Shown here one piece after another: positions 44,349 through 54,992 of a stretch of 64,000 nucleotides of DNA. Numbering within the stretch: the stretch's first letter is position 1; each line of letters begins with the position of its first letter. Origin of the DNA: Agrypnia vestita. Lineage: Eukaryota > Arthropoda > Insecta > Trichoptera > Phryganeidae. The notes beneath the pieces are model-generated. The model was not told the origin of the DNA. It worked only from the letters and a program-made list of their open reading frames with translations, and made no database searches. The stretch is taken from the NCBI GenBank assembly GCA_016648135.1, contig JADDOH010000496.1, forward strand, positions 275,159 to 339,158. The letters run 5' to 3'. The translations under genes were made by a program, and so were the position numbers.

Positions 44349-44390
44349 CCTGATGAAGGCTCAGCTCTGAGCCGAAACTGGTTGGTGTTT
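44349..44390 (+). repeat. CTGATGA-stem-GAAAC motif (hammerhead-like core), copy 5
   Basis: CTGATGA (44350-44356), one A, the perfect 7-bp stem GGCTCAG (44358-44364) / CTGAGCC (44367-44373), then GAAAC (44374-44378) and TGGTTGGTG. The stem sequence differs from copy 1 (GGTTG/CAACC), yet pairing is kept. It lies ~95 bases after a SINE B box, so it may be part of the same element. Confidence 0.55.
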
Positions 44391-45885
44391 ATTCAATAAT
44401 TAGTTTTAAACAAAGTGTAATTTTGTTTTAAATATATTATCTCTCACCATACTGTGTTTGCTTCCAGCGAAAGTTTATAAAAAAATCTTTAATCTCACTT
44501 CCTTTTATTTATGCACGGGAATAAAATTCCGTGAAATCTTTACAGAAATCAAACAAGGGATTTTTTCCTCTGTCAAATCATCAAACGAAGGCTTTACTCG
44601 CTGAAGCCTTCTAGGCTCAGAGCTTTATCCAAAGGCGTACATATATATTATGTTTACTTCTTATGAACATGTTTTCTTTACGTATCTCGAGAATGTGAAA
44701 TCGACAAAACCAATAACAAGAGATATGTGGTAATTTAATTAATACATTGTATTATAAACATTAATTAAGACAGTACGACAGTACTTATAATTATTTATCT
44801 CCAATTTTTTAAAATACTTTATATATCTTTAATTTTACACATATCTTTGTTTTCTGGTATATTTAAAAAAAACAATTGTAGCTCTGCTGATAAGAATAAA
44901 AAATAACAATCGTATTTTATTGTTTTCACACTATGCGTAATATTATACTTAGGAAATTAAAAAATGTATGATAGAACGATGCAATAGTACACTAATTTCA
45001 AAAATGAAATCAAATTGTTTCTGATGAAAGCATTAAAAGATTGTTTGCATAAAATAAGTAACATCCTTAACTGACTTGCTAAGGACCTACGAGACAATAA
45101 GAAATATTGTCAAAACTATATTTTGGTGGTCTACGGTCAAAACCGACCACAACCATAAATCTACTGCGATTGCTATTTTAGAAATCTTGTTAATGTTATT
45201 AACTAAAGTATGCAGCATCTTATAAGTACTTGCCCGATCAAAAATAAACCACGTGATCACGTTATGTGTAGATGTTATTTTCATTGTAAACAAAACTGAA
45301 AACTACTTTTTATACAGGAGGACCGTTGCTAACGGTATTAATAGGATATTTAATATTAATACACCACCTCGGAAGCTTGGAATTTAGGTAGAAATTGGGT
45401 GAATTATTAAAAGGAGGCGATTAACCAATTTTAAAATAATTTTATTAAATTTTTATGGCACATATTAAGGTACATATTGAAATAGTATAATATAATGGAA
45501 AATTTTAAAAAAACCTCTCAGAGCTCCGCCGCCGTGACTGAGATGCAATATTCCCCAGTGCACGTTTTTCCGAGACAGGAAAGAAGGTTATGTACTTATT
45601 TGAAAAAGGTATGTCCATAATTTAGCATACGGATTTATTAATCCAATATGCCATTTGTTACTATTCCATTTTATAAATAAAAAAATAAATTAATTAATTA
45701 AAAATTCAAAATAATTAATCACCATATTTCAACCTAAATTCCAGCCTATTGCGGTATTAGCAAAACTAACAACGACTGTTTTCGCGTTATTTACTATTGC
45801 AACGCCTTTGTGTTAGCTAAAATATGCAACGCCTACCTGATCTGCCAAATCATTACAAAACAAACCATAAGATAAAAAGAAGAAA
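44391..45885. other. AT-rich gene-free stretch
   Basis: No gene or repeat family recognised. Minus frame 45087-45293 lacks a recognisable domain. Confidence 0.4.
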
Positions 45886-45889
45886 AATC

Positions 45890-46335
45890 CGCTAAAATGG
45901 CGGGCGTTACGCGAAAAAACTTATTTCCCTCCAAGGCGCAATGTGCGGTGTAAAAGGCCCCGGTGGTTACTCGATATTTGGAAACTAGCTCGGGAATCAG
46001 GGCTGATTCTCCGATACGGGCAGCTTCCCGCTGTTGCCAACCTCACCGCGGAGCCCGAGCCGAACAAATCTCCAATAAGCATCTTAGAAAGTCGAAGAAG
46101 ATTTTTCAATTTTTCCCCAATCCCCCATTCCGTTATCCTCTCATTTTCCCGGCCAATATCAGGCGCCAGGAGATGATTCCAATTTTCTACGTGTTTTTAT
46201 TCATTTTGGAACACTTCAAAGGAGAAAAAAGGTTGCTGAATGCAGTTTCGATGTATTTTAAATTGACATCGCCCGTGTATGCCCGGGAATATCAAGTGGA
46301 TGTGATTTCACGAAAGTGGATCTTCAGTATGCGAA
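45890..46335. other. GC-rich block, candidate conserved non-coding element
   Basis: It includes CTCCAAGGCGCAATGTGCGG, AAGGCCCCGGTGGTTACTCG, CCTCACCGCGGAGCCCGAGC and TTTTCCCGGCCAATATCAGG. Three frames on two strands overlap (45921-46109 minus; 45943-46176 and 45963-46349 plus), none with a known domain, so they are read as by-products of low stop density. Confidence 0.35.
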
Positions 46336-48420
46336 ATAACATATTTTGAATACCACTTTTATTTCGAACACAATGGAAGAAATTTTCTCAAAGCATTTTT
46401 GCATCGGGCGCAACGATAATGTATTTTCGAAGGACAAAAATATTTTTCTTCTCAACCTATGGGAATATTGATCAATTATTAATGAAATTGATATGTGATA
46501 ACAAGTTGGGAATCCAACACTCATGTCCTGGAAGAAGTAGATAGGTACGTATAATATTACAGAATCTCTCAAGATTAATATTTTGAATTAACTTCTGGTC
46601 ACCTAGACTAAATTTTGAAACTCTTCATTCTGTGATATTATTTCGGGCGTATTATTCATATAATACAATTGTTCAACATTTATTGTTATTTTTTAATGTT
46701 TTCTTACTTCGATGTGGTTCGCGAAATCAAAAAAGTTTTTAGTTACTAGTTACGAAGATACTATTTTAGTTAATTGAGATTTCTAGAAGTTTTATCGATC
46801 TATTAAATTTCATTAACTTTTATCTAAATTATTTATTTTTAACTTCGAATTGGGGAGTAACGCCAAATCCTCCAATAATAAAAAAAACTTCATCATTATT
46901 TTTAGTTGCAGTAGACTTTGTACATTATATTTAACGTACTGTGGTATCTTAAATAAAATCAAAAATAAAATGAAGTGATTTACGACACTTCTTGGATTTT
47001 TAATATTTGACAGCTCTTCCTCCTGCCAACGGGGCTGTCAAAGTTGGCTGGCGCAACACTTGTCACGGTTTGAAATTGAACAATGATATTCCGACATTAT
47101 TCTACATTTTTTTATATTATTTTTCTTTGTTGAAATACTTATTCATGGTATTTATAATTAAAATTAACATTGACATGAATGAGCGAAATATTCACCGAAT
47201 GGACGGACATTCATAAAAAACATTCTTCAAAATATATTATAAATCTGGGGTTTTTTATAGACCATAGAATGAATAATAAAAATTCATATGAATATTAATT
47301 TATAATAATTACCAGTTAGATTCCAGAACGAATTACCAGTTAGATTCGATGATCAGCAAAATATTAAAGACTGGTAATGAATATGGTTATGTGGTTTATA
47401 TTTTCAATGACAATCTAGTGAAAATAAAGTTTACACTTAAAAAGACGATATTATTTCAATACTAACTTCCACTATTACTATATACATGTTAAGATATATA
47501 TTTTTTTAATATACACGTTACTTTATTACATTTACATTAATACTTTATATAACTATACTCATATTTTACTGCGTATAGCTTTTATTACTTATACATGTAT
47601 TCAATATTTTATATTTTATATTTTATTCTGTTCATACCTGATATTGTTCTATATACTTCTTTAATGTTATGTAATATTTTTATATTTTTTTATATAATAC
47701 GTGATACGATTTTATATTTTTATATATTGTATGTAGGTACTGCTTATACTTGATATTGTTTTTATATAACAATATATTTATATAACAATAGTTTTTATAT
47801 AATCATATATTTAACAACAATTTTACATGTAAAATTTTTGTACAAATATTATAAAAATATTTGTGTATTATGATCTATAATGGCCGTGAACAAATACATA
47901 AATAAATAGATAAAATTAATATTCTTATACGAAAATGCTAATCACAATGTTCCAAGTTGAATCCAAGATTTCTAAAAATATTTTGTCTTCGCTTTGTACA
48001 CAATGACCAGAAAAGCTTAACTTGGTGTGAGCATATCAATATATAGCTACTACATATTCATGTAAATATATTTTTTATTAAAAATTTCAAAAGATGTATC
48101 ACAGGGTAAACCAGAAACTACTACCGCTAGACTGCTTTTCCACTTGAGCTATATCGCCTATTTGTTAGATTTGTTATATGCCCAACCATCGGCATCATTT
48201 AAAAATGCAATGATTTTCGGATGAAACTTCGATAGAAATCTACCATTTATTTCACTTAATTTCACATGCTCTTAAGTGTTTAAATATGATTTCGTGATAT
48301 TGTTATCATATTTAAGCACTAAGGGCTAAAATTATATTTCCAATAAATAAAATACCATGGCCATTACCACGATTTTATGTATTTTATTTTATTTTATATT
48401 GTTATACCTCTAAAAAAATA
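46336..48420. other. AT-rich gene-free stretch with low-complexity TA DNA
   Basis: A very AT-rich segment at 47450-47880 has ATATTTTTATA-type runs. Around 47308-47355 a ~24-base unit with TTACCAGTTAGATTC is tandemly duplicated. A small GC patch lies at 47010-47070. No coding support. Confidence 0.4.
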
Positions 48421-48424
48421 CATT

Positions 48425-48866
48425 TTGGCCAATAAGAACCAGTCAAAAGAAGCAAGACTAGCGGTACATAATGGCGTTCTAGTGCCTACTCTGATCTATG
48501 GAATTGGAAAAAAGGAATGAAAATAGAATGAATACGTTAGAAATGCGATCTCTAAGGCGCTTGTATAGAAAAGCGTTGGTCGATAGTGTGAGGACTGAAC
48601 AATTTAGAAGTGAATGTAATACTGACTGTTGTGTGGTAGACAGAATCGAGAAAGGAGTGCTGAGATGGTTTGGTTATGTAGAACGTATGAGCGAGGAAAG
48701 GATGATTAAGAAAATATATGGGGCGAGTGTTGTAGGTTAAAAGTCTCAACAACCATAGAGCTTGCATGAGAAAATGTATGAATGTAAACGAAGCAATAAT
48801 GGTGTGCCAAGATAGAAGAAGGGGAAACGGCGTGCTGGTTAGTTAGTTAGTTAGTTAGTTTAAAAG
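48425..48866 (+). mobile_element. Non-LTR retrotransposon fragment, RTE-like family A
   Basis: Plus-strand frames encode ARLAVHNGVLVPTLIYG-like residues, then MRSLRRLYRKALVDSVRTEQ and DRIEKGVLRWFGYVERMSEE (to ~48740). The 3' non-coding end has GGGGAAACGGCGTGCTGG and a (TTAG)n tail of about six units (48838-48862). It is 5'-truncated, frame-broken, and the plus-orientation sister of the copies at 10.7 and 28.1 kb. Confidence 0.78.
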
Positions 48867-49085
48867 AACCCTTATAATAAACCTTAAACTCCAACTCACT
48901 TTAACTGAACCAGAACTATAATTAATTACACCGTGACCATGTTAAATACGCAGTTAAGTCCGATTTTTTATTTTCTATTTTATCCTTTTTTCCGAATGGA
49001 GTATAACCACCGCTAGCGTACTTTTCCACGAATCAAGAATCTTCGACATAAACAAATCCCGTGTATGAACAAGCAACCTAAACAC
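48867..49085. other. AT-rich unannotated stretch
   Basis: Nothing recognised. Confidence 0.4.
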
Positions 49086-49089
49086 CTTT

Positions 49090-49430
49090 TGATATTCAAA
49101 TTGGCAATCTCATTTGAAATGACACAGCAGCTACTTTTTTATCGCAACTACATCGGGTGGGTGGCGGGCCCTTTGATTTTCCCGTAGCGGGAAATTCTTT
49201 GATGGAAAATGTTAAATGCGAAATAGCCCCTTTTTGATATTTCGCCCGCCGCAGCCGGGATGGAGGTTTCTCTCTCAGCGCGGAGCCTTGTGAAAAATTG
49301 ACAGCTTGATCCGTGAACACAGTTCAAAGGCTTTTGTTAAATTATGTCTAAACAAATATATCAAAAGCCGGGGCAAAATATTAAAGGCTGGATTGTTACT
49401 CGCTGGCGGTTTTCTGAATTTCTTTATGAC
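49090..49430. other. GC-rich block, candidate conserved non-coding element
   Basis: About 340 bp with CTACATCGGGTGGGTGGCGG, GATATTTCGCCCGCCGCAGC and CTCAGCGCGGAGCCTTG. The minus frame 49096-49320 has no recognised domain. Confidence 0.33.
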
Positions 49431-49509
49431 TGCTTTGAAATGTAATTATGTATGTGTAAAAATGTTTTAAACAAAAGATTTCCGTGAGAGCACGCCTTTG
49501 CAGTAGGGT

Positions 49510-49620
49510 ATTTTTTTTAAATAGAAAAGCGAACACGGAATACGTGTCACATCAATATTCTTACTATTTTCAGACTAAGCTAAATGCTTCGTTTCAAAAT
49601 AGTAAGAATATTGATTATAA
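49510..49620 (-). mobile_element. SINE 3' part with inverted duplication
   Basis: CGAACACGGAATACGTGTCA and ATCAATATTCTTACTATTTT match the SINE's 3' body in minus orientation. The second word recurs as a perfect 20-base inverted copy at 49596-49615, making a hairpin with a 25-base loop. Confidence 0.6.
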
Positions 49621-50425
49621 AGGCTATCATCATAGAAAGCGAAATCGTGCGGCGTGTGTCACTAGCATGTAAATCAATTCCAGATAGTAAATCAAGAAAG
49701 TACCTATCTACCGATAAGCGAGAAGTTTTCTAGTACGAACCTGAGCGATTTAAATATATGTGAGACAAGTTATTCAGAAATTATAAAAAATGCATTTTTC
49801 ACACATAAGTGTGCCACTAGGACCAATTTAGTGAATTAGTGTGTGAAATATTCTAGAAACATTTAGAGTGAATTTAAGAAAATTCGTCCAGTGACTTGGT
49901 GTAACTCTATAATTAATTGTTGGCGTTTCATTTGCCTCCCACGATCCTATGATAATACCTAAGTACGGTGTAATATTTGTTTACAAAAAAAATATATTTG
50001 TATTATTTACGAACATTTAGTAGACACAGTTATTTATTTATTAATTAAATGATTAAAGTTAGCATTTTTGTTTAGATGACCATCATATTGTACTATTATG
50101 AAAATCATGTCACGTGATGTCAACAGCGAAGCTTTGTGGGGGCTGGGCTAACAACTACAGATACAAATAGTGATTAGGCATTTGAATAATTTATATTAAA
50201 AAATCTTGTAGTTTATCGCTGAAATAAATTTATTTTCGGTAATACCTAGTAGACCTACAATATAGAATGTTATTTCAAAATCTGTCATCATGCTTATTAC
50301 AACATAATGTTAAAAAATAACAACTACACAGTAAAAATTTTTTTTCACATTATGTAATAGCAAAAAACCCATTTACAACAACCATAAATGTTCTATGTTA
50401 TTAATATTTTTTCCTATAAATCCCC
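49621..50425. other. AT-rich unannotated stretch
   Basis: Nothing recognised. Confidence 0.4.
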
Positions 50426-50429
50426 TGGA

Positions 50430-50670
50430 GCATTTTTCATAAGTTGTGGAGTTGCGCGGAACGTGTGGATGACAGCCGCCGTGATCAAAGCCTTTAATTT
50501 GTTGATCAAAAAAGAACCCGCCCGCCCCGCTCGCCTCTAAACAAACCGCACCGCGAGGGAAAATACTATTTCCCCTAGCGCTGGAAATAGAAAACTCTCC
50601 AAATTTTTATCAACGCTTCGAAAATTTCAACAATTTGTTTGATTTTTCCCCGAAAATTTGCGTGCACCAG
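50430..50670. other. GC-rich block, candidate conserved non-coding element
   Basis: It contains GAGTTGCGCGGAACGTGTGG, AACCCGCCCGCCCCGCTCGC and CGCACCGCGAGGGAAAATAC. No frame and no repeat recognised. Confidence 0.33.
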
Positions 50671-52075
50671 TTTAAAAAAAAAAACAATTGTGGTAGAAAC
50701 GGTAAACTGGATTAAATCTGTGACGATTTTTTTAAGTGCATTTTATATGTCGACATCAATTGTTTAAGTTTTAAGCAATTTACTAACTTCGTTAGGGTTT
50801 AACTTGCGAGGTGACATATTTACTCTCACACATGCGCGCGTGCATTAACTTACTATTTGAATGACTAGCTAACCGAAATATTATTTAGTCCTGTAAAATT
50901 AAGGTTTTTTGTGGGCCAAAGGCTCTGTCTTTTATATCACTGATGTATATGATTTTCTGCAACTGTAAGATAACCTGTAAACGAAAAATAAAATATTGAG
51001 AGGAGTGGTAGATGTAAGATTACTGAACTGAGTGAAAAGTATCTAAAGTGTTGGGTGCCACCATGCACCATTCCCTTCCAATTTGGCCCGTCTCGTGTTC
51101 CCTAGCTAGCTAGACTACTCTAGAGCCTTTAAGCAATGCGCAAAAATTGATCTTTAAAATTATGTCTAAAAAGTTTTTTATATTCATCACAACTTTTATA
51201 CAGTGAATGTAAAATTATGACAATCAGACAGTTTTTCGTTATTCAGGCACTGTGCAAATTCTTTAAAAACAAAGTTATTGCCAAAAGAACCCAGAAAATA
51301 CGTACCACTAGAATGTCCGCTTCCCTAACGTATCGGTCAATAAATGCCAAGACAGTCCTTGAGCAAAGAAATTTTTTTTCAAAGCTTCCTTTATTCTATA
51401 ATGTTCTTCCCGAAAACATTAACATTGCAAATACATTGTCACTTAAAAAAAATTATTAAGAGTGTAACAAATGATATTGAAATGTCTTTGAATTTTTGTC
51501 ATAGTCAGAGTGGATACCCTAATTTTATGTTTACCGACAGAAAATTATTCGTGAAGACATTATTGTCAACTGCATTTGCACAAATATCCAACTCCAGAAA
51601 ACAGGTTCATTTAATTTATTTATTCATTGAACTGTATTTTTTCATTATTTCATATATGCGAACACACATATATTTTTCTTTACTTAAATTCTTTTTTTCT
51701 TTCTATATTGCTTTTATATTCAATAATATTTATATTATATTTATATTTATATTTATATTTACAATTAATTGATTAATTTTATAAAATATTTTGTTCTCAT
51801 TATATTGTAATCTCGGCACAGGTTCATCCCAGTGAGATGTGTAGCTCTTTTTCTAACAAACATATATTAAGTTCAGGATAAAAAAATAAAAAATATATAT
51901 AAGTTAGTCTAATTATATACCTACAAGAATTAAGTACGCAAAAATTACAACCAAATTTGTGACAGTAAAGTTCACAGGAATAAATCTTGTCCCGACAATT
52001 CAGGTATAAAAATCAGGGTTCATTTTTACAGGATCAAATAGCAGGGGAGGCTGTGCGAATTTGTTGGGTTATAAG
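50671..52075. other. AT-rich gene-free stretch
   Basis: Frames at 51217-51459 and 51344-51772 are AT-driven. The stretch near 51217-51480 has mixed codons (FVIQALCKFFKNKVIAKRTQ) that may be an old LINE relic of the LWN... type, unproven. Confidence 0.35.
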
Positions 52076-52079
52076 TATG

Positions 52080-52290
52080 TTTTTAAAGTCGTTCCGTATT
52101 AAAATCTACTTGTCGCCAGGCGCTAATAACCGTAAATAACCGGGCGGCCTCCTGCGGCCGGGCGGATAAGCCAAAAAATACTATTACATTAAAGCTTATC
52201 AGTTGCTTCTGGAACGGGGTGTATTAGCTGGCTCGGCGGGAAATTAAGGGATTTCAGGGGCGACTTGAGGAACGGTAAAACTTTCGCTTT
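52080..52290. other. GC-rich block, candidate conserved non-coding element
   Basis: CGCCAGGCGCTAATAACCGT, CGGGCGGCCTCCTGCGGCCG and GGCTCGGCGGGAAATTAAGG. Sharply bounded by AT-rich DNA. No frame recognised. Confidence 0.36.
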
Positions 52291-52690
52291 TTTTATATAC
52301 AGTGGTGGATTTTTTTAAATATCATTACAAACGACAGTACAAGTGTTTTTATATTGTTTGCTTAAAGTTTTCGATCTTGATTTGACTCGATTTGTTAAAA
52401 GTTACTTTAACAACAGTCCAGCGTTTTACAAAAAATAAATAAGAAATATTGAAAAATAAATTCAAAATTCGAAGTCGCTTATCTCCATAGCTTTTGATAT
52501 TAGGACATTGTTGCGTGAACATTTTGGACTCATGATATAAGCAAATCAAGTATTGTGAACGAGCTCTCTTTGTAAAAATTTTAATTACTTAAGAAAATTA
52601 ATCAGGCAACATTATTTTTTCCTATAATCACGGGAAATAATAATAACGACTTGTCTTGCATGACCGCCCAACATATTCCATTCGCTGATT
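52291..52690. other. AT-rich unannotated stretch
   Basis: Nothing recognised. Confidence 0.4.
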
Positions 52691-52795
52691 GCATGTCACA
52701 CTTTAATTATCCAAAGTTTTAATTCCAGCAATTTACGAACTTTACGACAGACGGACAGAGAGACAGACAACAAAACTATTATGTTTGATATGGCG
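52691..52795 (-). mobile_element. Helitron body fragment
   Basis: TTTTAATTCCAGCAATTTAC and ACAGACGGACAGAGAGACAG match the inner portion of the element at 25087-25385. The hairpin and CTRR end are not visible. Confidence 0.45.
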
Positions 52796-52805
52796 TTTAC
52801 GCTGT

Positions 52806-53025
52806 AGATATTATTCATGATGATCATTAAATTGCGTGAAAAATATTAACTATATTATCTCTACGTTAGTTCAACTACAATATTGTGTCTTTTATTCTGA
52901 TACTCTCGAAACTCGAGTAGTAAAATATGACATATAATTAAACTCACGTAGAGATTACATTGAGTTTTTCACCCCATTTGATATGTCATTATAATCACTC
53001 AATAATGATCATAATATATTCTATG
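52806..53025. mobile_element. Palindromic MITE-like element
   Basis: Left arm words GATCATTAAATTGCGTGAAA and TTATCTCTACGTTAG are mirrored at the right as TAAACTCACGTAGAGAT and TTTTTCACCCC, then ATGATC. The centre holds CTCGAAACTCGAG. A further relative, with the same central word, is at 55.49-55.66 kb, and another at 30.75-30.96 kb. Confidence 0.6.
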
Positions 53026-54104
53026 ATTCAAATAATATCCTAAAATAATATAAAAATTACAAGAACTCTTCGCCTCCCTAACGAGCCGCCGAGCCAGTGC
53101 AAAGGCCCGCAGCATCCACAAAATTAGCAATAAAGGAAAACGGTTGTTTAAAATACCCCACATGCAGTCTCAGCTAAGTTACGATACTTTTTATTTTATC
53201 TCAGGCCGTTAGACGCCACTCGGTAAACTCATAATGTGCCGTCCGCCTTTTTTTCTAAACTCGATTACAGATACGCAGAGAATTACAGCAGTTACCACTC
53301 TTAATATGGACGCTATTTTATCTTTATGCTTGGCATTAAATAAAATGTGTTATTATTTCTGTGTAAAACTCGTCTGCACGTATCTTAAATATTGAATACA
53401 TAAACACATGTTTATTCTTTGATATAATATTCCTTTAAATTATCGCAGATACTTTGTGCTTACTCGTTTTAATCAAAATAATTATTAACTTTCTTTGTGT
53501 AACCATGTAAGTTTGTATATTAAACTAAACAGTTTCAAAAGTAATCGTTTTCTCCGCCAGGGTGATAAAAACAATCGTAACATTAATTGATAACTAAGAA
53601 TTTTTTTCATGAAATTAAGTAAGTACACAGGGCATATCTGAAAGAAAATATATTAAAAACGATATTAAAATTAAACACAAACTATAACGAAGTATTATTC
53701 AACATTTCCAGTATTGCTCTATTTTATACTTCAGTAATGAAGGAGACATGAAAAAATTACAAATTTAATAAAACAGTGCTATGAGAATCAGTCCAGGGAG
53801 AAATAACCAAATAACTACTGTAAATATATTGAATTATTCTTAATAACTCTAAAATTAAAAAGATATTATATTTAAACGCGTAATATTATAAAGAAAAACA
53901 GGTATTCATGGGCGTAATAAAAGAAATGCAAATAAAATAGGAAACAATTGCACAAAACTATTTGTTACTACATAGGATTAAGGAAAGACAATAATCTACC
54001 AGAATGTGAAAAAAAAAACAGAAAAATCAACAAAAAATGTTCAATGTTCAACAAGATGGAATGCAGACGTCACATCATAGAAGGAAAATAGAATTATTAT
54101 ATGA
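53026..54104. other. AT-rich stretch with a small GC patch
   Basis: A short mixed patch at 53060-53280 (CCTCCCTAACGAGCCGCCGA, TGCCGTCCGCC). Otherwise unannotated. Confidence 0.35.
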
Positions 54105-54331
54105 CTAGCTGTAACCCGTCAAAAATAGCGGTACTTCGTTGACATTATTTATGTCTGTTCCTAAGAAAAAAAAAATTACAAAAAAAATTGAAAAAAAATT
54201 CCTGTCCTGGAGTGATACAAGGCTTTATAGCCGTATAAATAAAATAATAAATAAAATAATAATACTATAAAGTTTACAAGTTACAAGTTACGAAGTTACA
54301 GGGGACAGACAGATAAAAATATTAAAATAGA
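54105..54331 (-). mobile_element. Short non-autonomous Helitron, 227 bp
   Basis: CTAG at 54105-54108, the GTTACAG spacer and a hairpin region CCCGTCA...TAGCGG with one arm mutated. The interior has CCTGTCCTGGAGTGATACAA and GGGGACAGACAGATAAA. The minus-strand 5' end is TCTATTTTAATATTT at 54331. Confidence 0.6.
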
Positions 54332-54595
54332 TGATTTTATGATCAATTTTTACGACTTTCAAAAAATAAAATAAATTTGTTTCCATAATCAGCATCTCTT
54401 CATTTTATAAAATTTAAAATTATTTCACTTTATTTATAATTTCAATTCAAAGTCGAAAGACCCGCAGCAAATCTTCAAAGAAAACAAGAGAACTGCTTTT
54501 TCAATTTCAAATTTATTTTAAACACAAATAAATATACAAATACAACAAAAAAACAAGAAGGCAAAAAAATTAAAGTCCCCAGGCAGCAAAAGCAT
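54332..54595. other. AT-rich unannotated stretch
   Basis: Nothing recognised. Confidence 0.4.
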
Positions 54596-54599
54596 GGTG

Positions 54600-54992
54600 G
54601 TATATTCTTCAAAGCTAAATTACCAGTCTATAAGCCTACAACAGAGCTCCCAGTACTTACTACGAAACTAAGACGAAGACGTCAATATTATACAAAGTTT
54701 CCTAAAGAGAATTGGAATGGGTCTGTGCTTGGAACGTGGCTGGGAGATGGAGTACCTAACGAACAATTCAACAGATAACCAAGGTAACAGATGCTCTCGT
54801 GGAAATGAGCTGGACTTCGTCGAAAACATGATGGGCGGAGGGAGATAAATGTCCTGGAGAAGTGTTGAAGAAAATCATGAAAGAAGAGTGGCCGACAAGA
54901 GATGACGAGAAGAGCTGAATACAAAGAGGATTAGCAATCCTTGGCCGAGGCTTTTACCCAGCTGTGGAGAAACGCAAGCTAATGATAATAAT
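54600..54992 (+). mobile_element. Non-LTR retrotransposon fragment, RTE-like family C, C-terminus
   Basis: In one plus frame, SWKWAGLRRKHDGRREINVL (54797-54856) corresponds to the KW-WAGH-AR-DGRW-KVLEW region common in RTE-type ORF2 of moths. After frame changes, SLAEAFTQLWRN (~54936-54975) matches the usual LGEAYVQQWT end. It closes with an ATAATAATAATAA tail (54979-54992). Several frameshifts and stops are present. The minus frame 54688-54924 is a shadow. Confidence 0.62.

Noticed and set aside
45963..46349. 128-codon plus-strand frame with two overlapping rivals
   Set aside because: Three frames on two strands are open through the same GC-rich block, which points to low stop density and not to a gene.
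51344..51772. 142-codon plus-strand frame
   Set aside because: The second half is Phe/Ile/Tyr runs from T/A-rich DNA; no domain was recognised.
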